Assembly (NCBI RefSeq): GCF_024462815.1
Contig: NZ_JANGCG010000006.1
Coordinates: forward strand, 98,589 to 162,588
DNA: 64,000 nt
Direction: 5' to 3'
Source: Gemmiger formicilis
GTDB taxonomy: Bacteria > Bacillota > Clostridia > Oscillospirales > Ruminococcaceae
Position numbers and translations under genes: made by a program. The notes under the pieces were generated by a model that did not search any database, had not been told where the DNA came from, and was given only the letters and a program-made list of their open reading frames with translations. Of the stretch, positions 44,060 through 51,859 are shown one piece after another; within the stretch, counting starts at the first letter, position 1, and every line of letters begins with the position of its first letter.

Positions 44060-44800
44060 TTACGCCTGCCGGAAGCGGCTCAGGAACTCGACGGTTTTCG
44101 GGTTCTGGGGGTGCTCAAAGATGTCGGCGGGGGTGCCCTCCTCACAGATGACGCCGTCCGCCATATAGACCACGTGGCTCGAAACATCGCGTGCAAAGGC
44201 CATCTCGTGGGTCACGACAATCATCGTCAGGCCCTCCTTGGCCAGCTGGCGCATAACGGCCAGCACCTCGCCTACCATCTGGGGGTCCAGTGCGCTGGTC
44301 GGCTCATCAAACAGCAGAACCTCGGGCTGCATGGCCAAAGCACGGGCAATGGCCACACGCTGCTTCTGGCCGCCGGAAAGCTGGCGCGGCTTTGCGTGGA
44401 TGTAGGGGGCCATACCGACCTTTTCCAAATTGGCAAGGGCGGTCTTTCTGGCGGTCTCCTTGTCCTGATGCAGTACGTACCGCAGGCCCGCGGTGCAGTT
44501 GTCCAGCACGGTCATATTGTTGAAGAGGTTGAAGCTCTGGAATACCATGCCGACCTTGGCGCGGTAGGCGCAGGGGTCAGAGCCCTTGGCCGTGATGTCC
44601 TTGCCGTGGAACAGCACAGCGCCGTTCGTGGGGGTCTCCAGCAGATTGATGCAGCGCAGCAGGGTGGATTTGCCGCTGCCGGACGCGCCGATGATGCAGG
44701 TGACGTCGCCGGAATTGACGGTGAAATCCACATCGCGCAGGACAACATGGGTGCCGAAGCTCTTGGAGAGGTGGCGTACCTCAATAACAGGCTCAGACAT
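44060..44800 (-). CDS. Polar amino acid ABC transporter ATPase
   Basis: 246 residues. Walker [19 protein letters not shown], signature [15 protein letters not shown] and Walker [14 protein letters not shown] identify a GlnQ/HisP-type importer ATPase. It overlaps the permease gene by 8 bases and is the last gene of the operon. Confidence 0.95.
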   Translation of the reverse strand: MSEPVIEVRHLSKSFGTHVVLRDVDFTVNSGDVTCIIGASGSGKSTLLRCINLLETPTNGAVLFHGKDITAKGSDPCAYRAKVGMVFQSFNLFNNMTVLDNCTAGLRYVLHQDKETARKTALANLEKVGMAPYIHAKPRQLSGGQKQRVAIARALAMQPEVLLFDEPTSALDPQMVGEVLAVMRQLAKEGLTMIVVTHEMAFARDVSSHVVYMADGVICEEGTPADIFEHPQNPKTVEFLSRFRQA

Positions 44801-45617
44801 GGGCTGCGCCTCCCTTCATATCCAGATTCTGGGACTCATGGTTCGGGTCGGGGGCATTGTACATACCGCTGGTATAGGCCAGTGAGTCGGTGGTGTTCAG
44901 GTCATAGTTCTGCGGGCCGTCCAGCGCCTTCTCCCACAAACGGAGTAGATAGCTGGCAAACAGCGTCATCGTCAGGTAAATCACCATGACGATGGCCGCG
45001 CTCTCAAAGTAGGTGTACAGCGCGCCGACCACGCTCTTGTGTACAAAGAACAGGTCGGTGATGGAGATAACGCTCAGCACAGAGGTGTCCTTGATGTTGA
45101 TGATGAAGTTGTTGCCAATCTGCGGGATGATGTTGCGCAGTGCCTGCGGCAGAATGACGTGCAGCATCGTCTGCCAGTGGTTCATACCAATGGCCATGGC
45201 ACCCTCGGTCTGGCCGGGGTCGATGGAGACAATGCCGCCGCGCACGGTCTCGGCCATATAGGCACCGGTATTGATGGAGACAATGAAAAAGCCTGCCTGC
45301 CACATACCCATCTTGATGCCGAACACCTGCAGCAGGCCGTAGTAGATAAAGACGGCCTGCACAATCATAGGCGTGCCGCGGAACAGCTCCACATAGCAGC
45401 GCAATACAACGTGCAGGATTTTCAGCAGCACGCGCTTCCAGATGGGGTCGCGCTGCTTGTCAATGGGGATGGTCTGCAAAGCGCCGACTGCAAAGCCAAT
45501 CAGGCAGCCGAAAAACGTGCCGACCAGGGCCAGCAGCAGGGTTGTGCCCGCGCCGCGCAGATACGAAAAACCGTATCGCTGCAGCACGGTGGCACAGTTT
45601 GCGAAAAAGTCTTGCAT
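44793..45617 (-). CDS. Polar amino acid ABC transporter permease
   Basis: 274 residues with about five membrane helices. [17 protein letters not shown] and the EAA-type loop [33 protein letters not shown] are characteristic of HisM/GlnP permeases; the C-terminal tail is unusually long and polar. It works with the adjacent ATPase and binding protein. Confidence 0.94.
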   Translation of the reverse strand: MQDFFANCATVLQRYGFSYLRGAGTTLLLALVGTFFGCLIGFAVGALQTIPIDKQRDPIWKRVLLKILHVVLRCYVELFRGTPMIVQAVFIYYGLLQVFGIKMGMWQAGFFIVSINTGAYMAETVRGGIVSIDPGQTEGAMAIGMNHWQTMLHVILPQALRNIIPQIGNNFIINIKDTSVLSVISITDLFFVHKSVVGALYTYFESAAIVMVIYLTMTLFASYLLRLWEKALDGPQNYDLNTTDSLAYTSGMYNAPDPNHESQNLDMKGGAAHV

Positions 45618-45708
45618 AGGGAAGTTCTCCTTTTATAAGGCAATACCGCTTAAGCCGTAAGGCGCGAATTGTGCGGTGTTGCCATAATTCCGCTTCACCA
45701 ACACCAAG

Positions 45709-45735
45709 GCCCCTGCCGCGCAAAACGGCAGGGGC
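45709..45735 (-). promoter_or_regulatory. Intercistronic hairpin after binding-protein gene
   Basis: GCCCCTGCCG (45709-45718) with CGGCAGGGGC (45726-45735), perfect 10-bp stem. There is no long T-run on the minus strand (CTTGGTG follows). Such stems often stabilise the upstream mRNA part and raise binding protein over permease. Confidence 0.6.
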
Positions 45736-45746
45736 AGGCGGGTAAA

Positions 45747-46664
45747 TTACTCGCTCAGGGGCTGAACGCTGATGGCTTCATCCATCATCTTGTTGTAATC
45801 ATCGGTGGTCATGGTGGCCAGCACCTCATTGATGGCGTCCTTCAGGGCGGTGTTGCCCTTCTTCATCGAGATGCCGATGTTGATGTCCTCATCGCTGACG
45901 GCAAAGTCCTTGTCACCGCCGCCGAAGTCCAGCAGGGTGAAGTCGGGGTAGGCAACCAGCGCGGCCTGAGCGGTGGGACGGTCGGTGACAACGATGTCGC
46001 AGGCACCGCTGTTCAGGGCAACCAGCATGGCGGGGGCAGTCTCCTGCGCGGGCAGAATGTTGGCGTTCTCAATCTGCGGCAGGCAGGTGTCATACCAGAT
46101 GGTGCCCAGCTGGCTGGTGGCGGTAGCGCCGGCCAGATCGGCCACGCTGGCGGCGTTGGCGTAGGCGCTGTCCTTTTTGGTCAGCGTGATGATGGAGGCG
46201 TAGTAGTACGGGTCACTGAAATCGACCTGTGCGGCGCGGTCAGCCGTGATGGACTGACCGGCAATGACGCAGTCCACATCGCCGCTCATGACGGCGGGAA
46301 TCAGGCTATCCCAGTCCAGCTTGACGATCTGCACCTTCTGGCCCAGAGCCTCGCCAATCTTCTTGGCCATCATAACATCGTAGCCGTAGGCGTAATCGCT
46401 GGAGCCGCGGATCTCCACAGCGCCGTTGGCATCATCGCTCTGGGTCCAGTTGTAGGGGGCGTAAGCGCACTCCATAGCAACGGTCAGGGTGGTGGGGTCA
46501 CCGTCACCGTCCGGGGCAGCGGTGGTGTCCGCGGCGGCCTCGGTGCTTTCGGCTGCGGTGGAATCTGCAGCAGGGGAGGTGGTGTCAGTGCTGGAGCCGC
46601 AGGCGGTCAGGCCCGCAGCCAGCACAGCGGCCATAGCAAGGGCCAGCGCGTTCTTGAGCTTCAT
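45747..46664 (-). CDS. Amino acid ABC transporter substrate-binding lipoprotein
   Basis: 305 residues. Signal peptide with lipobox LTACGSS, a Thr/Ala/Glu-rich linker to the membrane, then a periplasmic-binding-protein type 2 fold (about residues 55-300, with MECAYAPYNWTQ and GYDVMMAKKIGEALG). It binds a polar amino acid outside the cell and feeds the permease. First gene of the operon, behind a leader hairpin. Confidence 0.93.
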   Translation of the reverse strand: MKLKNALALAMAAVLAAGLTACGSSTDTTSPAADSTAAESTEAAADTTAAPDGDGDPTTLTVAMECAYAPYNWTQSDDANGAVEIRGSSDYAYGYDVMMAKKIGEALGQKVQIVKLDWDSLIPAVMSGDVDCVIAGQSITADRAAQVDFSDPYYYASIITLTKKDSAYANAASVADLAGATATSQLGTIWYDTCLPQIENANILPAQETAPAMLVALNSGACDIVVTDRPTAQAALVAYPDFTLLDFGGGDKDFAVSDEDINIGISMKKGNTALKDAINEVLATMTTDDYNKMMDEAISVQPLSE

Positions 46665-46711
46665 GGTTGGTGTTCTCCTTTACCTTTATAAAATTTCCCT
46701 TATATTCATAC

Positions 46712-46750
46712 AAAAAGCCCCGGCGTTCCACTGTGCGGATCACCGGGGCT
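46712..46750 (-). terminator. Terminator/attenuator in the ABC-operon leader
   Basis: On the minus strand AGCCCCGG (46750-46743) pairs with CCGGGGCT (46723-46716) and is followed by TTTTTG. It lies between the promoter at 46838 and the binding-protein start at 46664, and also behind the cstA stop (46851), so it can both end cstA mRNA and attenuate the ABC operon. Confidence 0.7.
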
Positions 46751-46809
46751 AGATGTCTTTATGACTGCCGAATGGTGCAGTGTGCTGCCGCGCCATTGCG
46801 GCCGTATAA

Positions 46810-46838
46810 ATAGTACACTATGTGTGTATATTTGTCAA
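46810..46838 (-). promoter_or_regulatory. Promoter of amino acid ABC operon
   Basis: TTGACA (46838-46833), 17-base spacer, TACTAT (46815-46810) on the minus strand, 150-170 bases upstream of the binding-protein gene and in front of the leader hairpin. Confidence 0.8.
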
Positions 46839-46850
46839 GCAGTGTTTTGC

Positions 46851-48590
46851 TCAGACAGCCGCCTTTTCGCTGCCCTTCTCGCTGGTTTTGTAGCTCTTGA
46901 CACTGTGGAACACAATGTTCAGGCCCAGAACAATCAGCAGGATGGCCAGAATCAGCTGCAGACCGTTGGCGATAAAAACGGCGCCCCAGGTCGTCTCACC
47001 GGCCGGGATGGTGGTGGAGGCGGCGGCAGCGATGGCCTTGACCATGGCAATCAGGCGCTGCACCAGTGCGGTGAAGGTGACGCAGAGCATGATGACCAGC
47101 GGCGGGAACAGCATCTTGTTGTTGCGGCCGGTGACCTTGAGAAAGACGCACAGGGTGGCCAGAACCAGAGCGCTCAGCAGCTGGTTGGCAGAGCCGAACA
47201 GCGGCCAGATGTTGGCGTAACCAATCTGGGTCAGCAGGAAGCCGAAGGCCAGGGTGATGAAGGTGGAGAAGTAGACGTTGCAGAACAGCTTGCGCCAGCC
47301 CTCAGTATGCTCCATATCGTCAACGCTGAACAGCTCCTGGAAGCTCATACGGCCGATACGGGCCACGGCGTCCAGACTGGTCAGGGCCAGAGCAGAAACG
47401 CACATCGTCATAAAGACGGTGGCAACGGAAACAGGCACGCCGAACATCTCAAAGAAGCCGGCAACGCCGCGGCTGAAAATCTGGAACGGAGTGCCGGAGG
47501 CGGGGGTGCCGTCCGCGGCAGCGGCAGCACCGGCCACGCAGAGGGCCAGAACAGCCAGCAGGCTCTCGAGCACCATGGCGCCGTAGCCAACCTTCAGCAT
47601 ATCCTTCTCGTTCTCAACGGTCTTGGAGGAGGTGCCGGAGGAAACCAGGCCGTGGAAGCCGGAAACCGCGCCGCAGGCAACCGTGACGAAGAGGATGGGG
47701 AACATCGTGCCGAGCTTCTCATTGTTGAAGCCGGTAAAGACAGGCAGGTTCATCGCGGGGTGTGCAACAACCAGACCGATAACGGCACCGGCAATCATGG
47801 CACCGAACATAAAGGTGGTCATATAGTCGCGGGGCTGCTTGAGGAGCCACATGGGCAGAACAGCAGCGAAGAAGATGTAGACGAAGGTGATGTAGCTCCA
47901 GGCGGCCTTGCCGAAGATCAGCGGGCAGTTCATGCCAATCACGAAGGAGAGGACGATGAAAACGATGCCGATGACGGCTTCTTTCCAGCCGGAGAAGTTG
48001 AACTTCTTCTGAATCAGGCCGAAGATAACGGCGAACACCATGAACATGATGGAGACCATACCGGCAGAACCGTTGGTGACAGCGGCGTCAGACAGGCTGG
48101 TAACGCCATCGGTGGTGACATAGGCGTTGAAGGTACCGGCAACCATATCTGCGAAGGCGGCAATGACGATACCGCAGAACAGCCAGCAGAACAGCAGGAA
48201 CAGCTTGCGGCCGGTCTTGCCGATGTACTTCTCAATCAGCAGGCCCATGGACTTGCCGTCATTCTTGACGGAGGCGTACAGAGCGCCAAAGTCGGTGACA
48301 GCGCCAAAGAAAACGCCGCCAATCAGAACCCAGAGCAGAACGGGCAGCCAGCCGAACGCGGCAGCCTGAATGGCACCGGTGACAGGGCCTGCACCTGCAA
48401 TGGAGGAGAACTGGTGGGCAAACACCGTCCAGCCGTTGGTGGGAACGTAATCCTTGCCATCCTCCAGCCGCACAGCAGGAGTCTTGGCGTTGGGGTCGAT
48501 GCCCCAGGTCTTTGCGAGCCAACGGCCATATCCGGCGTACGCACATACCAGAACGACCGCGGCAATCAGAACGATTACAAGCGTATTCAT
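46851..48590 (-). CDS. cstA: CstA-family carbon starvation permease
   Basis: 579 residues and about 14-16 membrane helices. TNGWTVFAHQFSSIAGAGPVTGAIQAA is the CstA signature. The family imports peptides or pyruvate under carbon limitation. It ends in a short cytosolic Lys/Ser/Glu tail. The gene stands alone between divergent and downstream promoters. Confidence 0.94.
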   Translation of the reverse strand: MNTLVIVLIAAVVLVCAYAGYGRWLAKTWGIDPNAKTPAVRLEDGKDYVPTNGWTVFAHQFSSIAGAGPVTGAIQAAAFGWLPVLLWVLIGGVFFGAVTDFGALYASVKNDGKSMGLLIEKYIGKTGRKLFLLFCWLFCGIVIAAFADMVAGTFNAYVTTDGVTSLSDAAVTNGSAGMVSIMFMVFAVIFGLIQKKFNFSGWKEAVIGIVFIVLSFVIGMNCPLIFGKAAWSYITFVYIFFAAVLPMWLLKQPRDYMTTFMFGAMIAGAVIGLVVAHPAMNLPVFTGFNNEKLGTMFPILFVTVACGAVSGFHGLVSSGTSSKTVENEKDMLKVGYGAMVLESLLAVLALCVAGAAAAADGTPASGTPFQIFSRGVAGFFEMFGVPVSVATVFMTMCVSALALTSLDAVARIGRMSFQELFSVDDMEHTEGWRKLFCNVYFSTFITLAFGFLLTQIGYANIWPLFGSANQLLSALVLATLCVFLKVTGRNNKMLFPPLVIMLCVTFTALVQRLIAMVKAIAAAASTTIPAGETTWGAVFIANGLQLILAILLIVLGLNIVFHSVKSYKTSEKGSEKAAV

Positions 48591-48749
48591 TTTACATGAA
48601 TCCCTCTTTCCTGTTAGATTTTACAATCGCTTGTGCTACTTACTTTACTGCGATGTTCGTAATTTGTCAATGAAATGTTCACATTTTAGCAATATGTTGT
48701 ATTTTGGTGCAAAATGTAGAAAAATTATAGGTTATTTTGTACCCTTTGC

Positions 48750-48808
48750 GGCGTTGACAAACGCCAAAGAAGAAGGTAGTATAAAACTGGAATGGTGTGA
48801 AACGTTTC
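48750..48808 (+). promoter_or_regulatory. GH13 gene promoter with two inverted-repeat operators
   Basis: TTGACA (48754-48759), 17-base spacer, TAGTAT (48777-48782). GGCGTT-GACA-AACGCC (48750-48765) is an inverted repeat over the -35 box. GAAACGTTTC (48799-48808), downstream of the -10, is a perfect palindrome of the LacI-family operator type. Sugar-responsive repression is likely. Confidence 0.7.
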
Positions 48809-48882
48809 CAAAAGCGGCAGGGCAAACCAACCCACCCCGCGGACGCTTCCGCCGTATATAGGCATTGCAAAGGAGAACCAGT

Positions 48883-50451
48883 ATGAAACAGTGGCTCAAA
48901 GACGCAGTTTTTTATGAAATCTATCCCCAGAGCTTCTACGATACCAACGGTGACGGCATCGGTGACTTGCAGGGCATTATCGCCAAGCTGGATTATATCA
49001 AGGAGCTGGGCTGCAACGCTCTGTGGATTAACCCCTGCTTTGACTCACCTTTCAAGGATGCCGGCTATGATGTGCGCGACTACAAGAAGATCGCCCCGCG
49101 CTACGGCACGAACGAGGACGCCGAGGCGCTTTTCAAGGCCGCGCACGAGAAGGGCATCCGCGTGTTGTTTGACCTTGTGCCCGGCCACACCAGCGAGGAA
49201 CACGCATGGTTCCAGGAGAGCTGCAAGCCCGAGCACAACGAATATTCCGACCGCTTCATCTGGACGGATTCCTGCTTCACAGCGGGGGACGGTATGCCCT
49301 TCATCGGCGGTGAGACCGACCGCAACGGCACCTATATCCTGAACTTCTTCAAATGTCAGCCCGCACTGAACTACGGCTACGGCAAAATCAACCAGAAGTG
49401 GCAGAAGCCCACCACCGACCCCGCCTGTGTGGGCACGGTCGAGGCCATGAAGGACGTCATGCGGTTCTGGCTGGATATGGGCTGTGATGGCTTCCGCGTG
49501 GATATGGCGTCGAGCCTTGTCAAGAACGATACGAAAAATAAAAAGTACACCTGTGCGGTCTGGCGCAATATCTCCGCCATGCTCAAAAAGGAGTACCCCG
49601 AGGCGGCCCTCGTCTCCGAGTGGAACGGCCCGAAGATGTCGCTGAAGAACGGCTTTGATATGGACTTCTATCTCGAGTGGCAGGGCAACGGCTACAGCTG
49701 GTTGATGCGTAACTATGACGGCGCGACCGACTCCAACCCGCACAACATCGGCAAGGCCTATTTCTGCAAGGACTCCGGCACCGGCATCGACAAGTTCCTG
49801 GATGACTATCTGCCCACCTACAAGGCCACCCACAAGGACGGCCTGTGGTGCTTCATCACCTGCAACCATGATACCATCCGCCCCTCCGCGGGTCTGACGC
49901 CGGACGAGCTGCGCCTGGCCTACGCCACGATTTTCACGCTGCCCGGCGCGCCGTTCGTCTACTACGGCGATGAAATCGGTATGCGCTATCTGCCTCTGCC
50001 CACCAAGGAGGGCGGCTACTTCCGCACCGGCTCCCGCACGCCGATGCAGTGGGATGACACAGCCAACCACGGCTTCTCGACAGCCGAAGCAAAGGACCTC
50101 TATCTGCCGGTGGACACTGCTGCCGATGCGCCCACGGTTGCCGCGCAGACAGAGGACCCGGACAGCCTGCTGAACACCGTCAAGAGCCTGCTGGCCTTCC
50201 GCCACGCCCACAAGGACCTGAACTCCGATGCACCGTTCAAGGTGCTGTACGCCCCCAAGGCCAAGAAGGACTATCGTCCTTTCGTGTGGCAACGCGGCGA
50301 TCTGATTTGCGCCGTCAACCCGGCAGGCGTTGCCGCGGAGCTGCCGCTGGAGCTGGCCGAGGACCTGCACATTCAGTACACCATCGGCAAGGCTGAGATT
50401 GTCAATGACACCCTCTCCCTCGGTGCCCAGAGCTTCGCAATTCTGGGGTAA
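48883..50451 (+). CDS. GH13 alpha-glucosidase/amylase-family enzyme
   Basis: 522 residues from ATG 48883 after AAAGGAG. (beta/alpha)8 barrel with nucleophile Asp in GFRVDMAS (about residue 204), acid Glu in LVSEWNGP (about 246) and Asp in CNHDTIRP (about 328), plus the N-terminal YEIYPQSFYDTNGDGIGDLQG block. No signal peptide, so it acts in the cytosol on imported oligosaccharides; exact linkage specificity cannot be read. Confidence 0.92.
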   Translation: MKQWLKDAVFYEIYPQSFYDTNGDGIGDLQGIIAKLDYIKELGCNALWINPCFDSPFKDAGYDVRDYKKIAPRYGTNEDAEALFKAAHEKGIRVLFDLVPGHTSEEHAWFQESCKPEHNEYSDRFIWTDSCFTAGDGMPFIGGETDRNGTYILNFFKCQPALNYGYGKINQKWQKPTTDPACVGTVEAMKDVMRFWLDMGCDGFRVDMASSLVKNDTKNKKYTCAVWRNISAMLKKEYPEAALVSEWNGPKMSLKNGFDMDFYLEWQGNGYSWLMRNYDGATDSNPHNIGKAYFCKDSGTGIDKFLDDYLPTYKATHKDGLWCFITCNHDTIRPSAGLTPDELRLAYATIFTLPGAPFVYYGDEIGMRYLPLPTKEGGYFRTGSRTPMQWDDTANHGFSTAEAKDLYLPVDTAADAPTVAAQTEDPDSLLNTVKSLLAFRHAHKDLNSDAPFKVLYAPKAKKDYRPFVWQRGDLICAVNPAGVAAELPLELAEDLHIQYTIGKAEIVNDTLSLGAQSFAILG

Positions 50452-50460
50452 AGCAAAAAC

Positions 50461-50495
50461 AAAGTGCTGCTCTCCTTTGCAGGAAGCAGCACTTT
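50461..50495. terminator. Bidirectional terminator between GH13 and nitroreductase genes
   Basis: AAAGTGCTGCT (50461-50471) and AGCAGCACTTT (50485-50495) form a perfect 11-bp stem followed by TTATTT; on the other strand it is followed by GTTTTTG. Confidence 0.88.
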
Positions 50496-50507
50496 TTATT
50501 TGCGAGT

Positions 50508-51083
50508 TTATAAGGTTTTCAACAGCACTTCATCCATCCCACGCTTGGGCACGCAGTAGTTGCGGTCGGCGTCAAGATAATACTTCACGCTGCCGTCCTG
50601 CATTTCCACCAGATGGCTCTCATGGGTGGGGTAGCCGAGGGCTACCATATAGCACAGGCGCACGCCCTCGGGCAGCGCCAGCAGCTCTTTGAGGGCCGGG
50701 CGGTCGATGGCACCCATAATGCAGCTGCCCACGCCGTGCGCCCACGCCGCCGCGGTCAGGCTGCCCAGCGCGAGGCCGACATCCACATCGGAGGCACCCG
50801 GCAGATTGTCATCCTGCAAAACGGCAATAAAGGCGGTGGGCAGCTCGTCGGCCTTGGGCGTGCCCTGTTCCGGCGGCAGATACGCGGCCCAGTGCACCAG
50901 CGGCTGCACGGTGGCCACGGCATCGGCGCTTTCCACAACGATATACCGCACGGTCTGGCGGTTCGCGCCGCAGCTGGCCATGCGGGCCGCGTCCACGGCC
51001 TCGGTCAGAATCTCATGGGGCACGGCGCGCTGTGCAAAACGGCGGTAAGTGCGGCGGGAACGCAGAAACTCCATCATATCCAT
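50508..51083 (-). CDS. Nitroreductase family protein
   Basis: 191 residues from ATG 51083, nine bases after AAGGAAG. MEFLRSRRTYRRFAQRAVP at the N-terminus (FMN phosphate contacts) and GVGSCIMGAIDRPALKELLALPE later are typical of FMN nitroreductase-fold oxidoreductases. Substrate unknown. Monocistronic, own promoter inside the end of the upstream gene. Confidence 0.88.
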   Translation of the reverse strand: MDMMEFLRSRRTYRRFAQRAVPHEILTEAVDAARMASCGANRQTVRYIVVESADAVATVQPLVHWAAYLPPEQGTPKADELPTAFIAVLQDDNLPGASDVDVGLALGSLTAAAWAHGVGSCIMGAIDRPALKELLALPEGVRLCYMVALGYPTHESHLVEMQDGSVKYYLDADRNYCVPKRGMDEVLLKTL

Positions 51084-51149
51084 ATCGGAACACTTCCTTA
51101 TTATATAGTAGCTTCTTGCAGGCAGCCCCTGCAAAGACCTTTTATCCTA

Positions 51150-51177
51150 ATTATAATCGCCCGCCTTCACTTGTCAA
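51150..51177 (-). promoter_or_regulatory. Nitroreductase promoter
   Basis: TTGACA (51177-51172), 16-base spacer, TATAAT (51155-51150) on the minus strand. The -35 box overlaps the end of the peptidase gene at 51167. Confidence 0.75.
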
Positions 51178-51856
51178 TGACGGTTGCCGTCCGGCCGATG
51201 CCCACCGTGGCTTCGGCAATCTTTTTCCAGCTGGCACAGCCGCACACGCCGTCTGCGGTCAGCCCGAACCGGCGCTGGCAGCCCTTCAGCGCGCTTTCGG
51301 TTGCCTGCCCGAAAATGCCGTCCAGCTTGTTGGTGGAATACCCCAGCGCGTTCAGCGCGTCCTGCAGAACCAGCACATAGGTGCTGCGGCTGCCGCGGCG
51401 CAGGGTGGGGAAGCCCGCGGTGGTGTTGGCACAGGCAGGCTTGCCGTACCGCCGGTCAAAGTGTACCCATGTGGGCGTCATTGAAAGCGGCTCCACATAG
51501 CCCCATGCGCCGGTGGCCACGGCAGCGTTGTAAATTTTGCGGCGGTTGGCGGCGGTGGTGCGCTGCCCCACGTCAAAGGCAACGCCCGCATAGTGCTGGC
51601 TGGTTGTGCCGTGGCCACCCTCCCAGATGCGCCGGAAAGCGTACCCCACCGGGATGCCGCTGCCGTAGGTACGGCGGGTCAGGTTCCACGCCTCCATGGC
51701 GGCGGTTGTGGTCCACAGCACGTTGCCCTTGCTGGCACCGCGGAACTCCCGCACACGCAGGGTGGTGCCGGTGCTGTAGGGCATGGGATCATTCTCGCTC
51801 AGATAGTAGCGGAAAAATTTATTGTCATAGGAATCGTACACAAAAACCTTTGGCAT
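51167..51856 (-). CDS. M15-like peptidase with C-terminal peptidoglycan-binding domain
   Basis: 229 residues. SQHYAGVAFDVGQ (about residue 88) and WVHFD (about 130) match the zinc-binding SxHxxGxAxD and HxxxD pattern of M15/VanY-type D-Ala-D-Ala or endolysin peptidases. Residues about 150-225 are a PG_binding_1 domain (LRRGSRSTYVLVLQDALNALGY, DGIFGQATESAL). There is no signal peptide, as for many spore cortex or phage wall hydrolases. Three bases after the next gene; the two form an operon. Confidence 0.75.
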   Translation of the reverse strand: MPKVFVYDSYDNKFFRYYLSENDPMPYSTGTTLRVREFRGASKGNVLWTTTAAMEAWNLTRRTYGSGIPVGYAFRRIWEGGHGTTSQHYAGVAFDVGQRTTAANRRKIYNAAVATGAWGYVEPLSMTPTWVHFDRRYGKPACANTTAGFPTLRRGSRSTYVLVLQDALNALGYSTNKLDGIFGQATESALKGCQRRFGLTADGVCGCASWKKIAEATVGIGRTATVIDK

Positions 51857-51859
51857 GAC

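Noticed and set aside
46664..46803. T-box riboswitch upstream of the ABC operon (GTGGAAC piece)
   Set aside because: The leader is only about 140 bases, lacks a stem I/specifier region, and the T-box consensus matches only partly.
46761..48599. 612-codon plus-strand frame over cstA
   Set aside because: Antisense of a clear CstA gene; composition is low-complexity Gly/Asp/Glu/Gln/His, as expected for a shadow frame.
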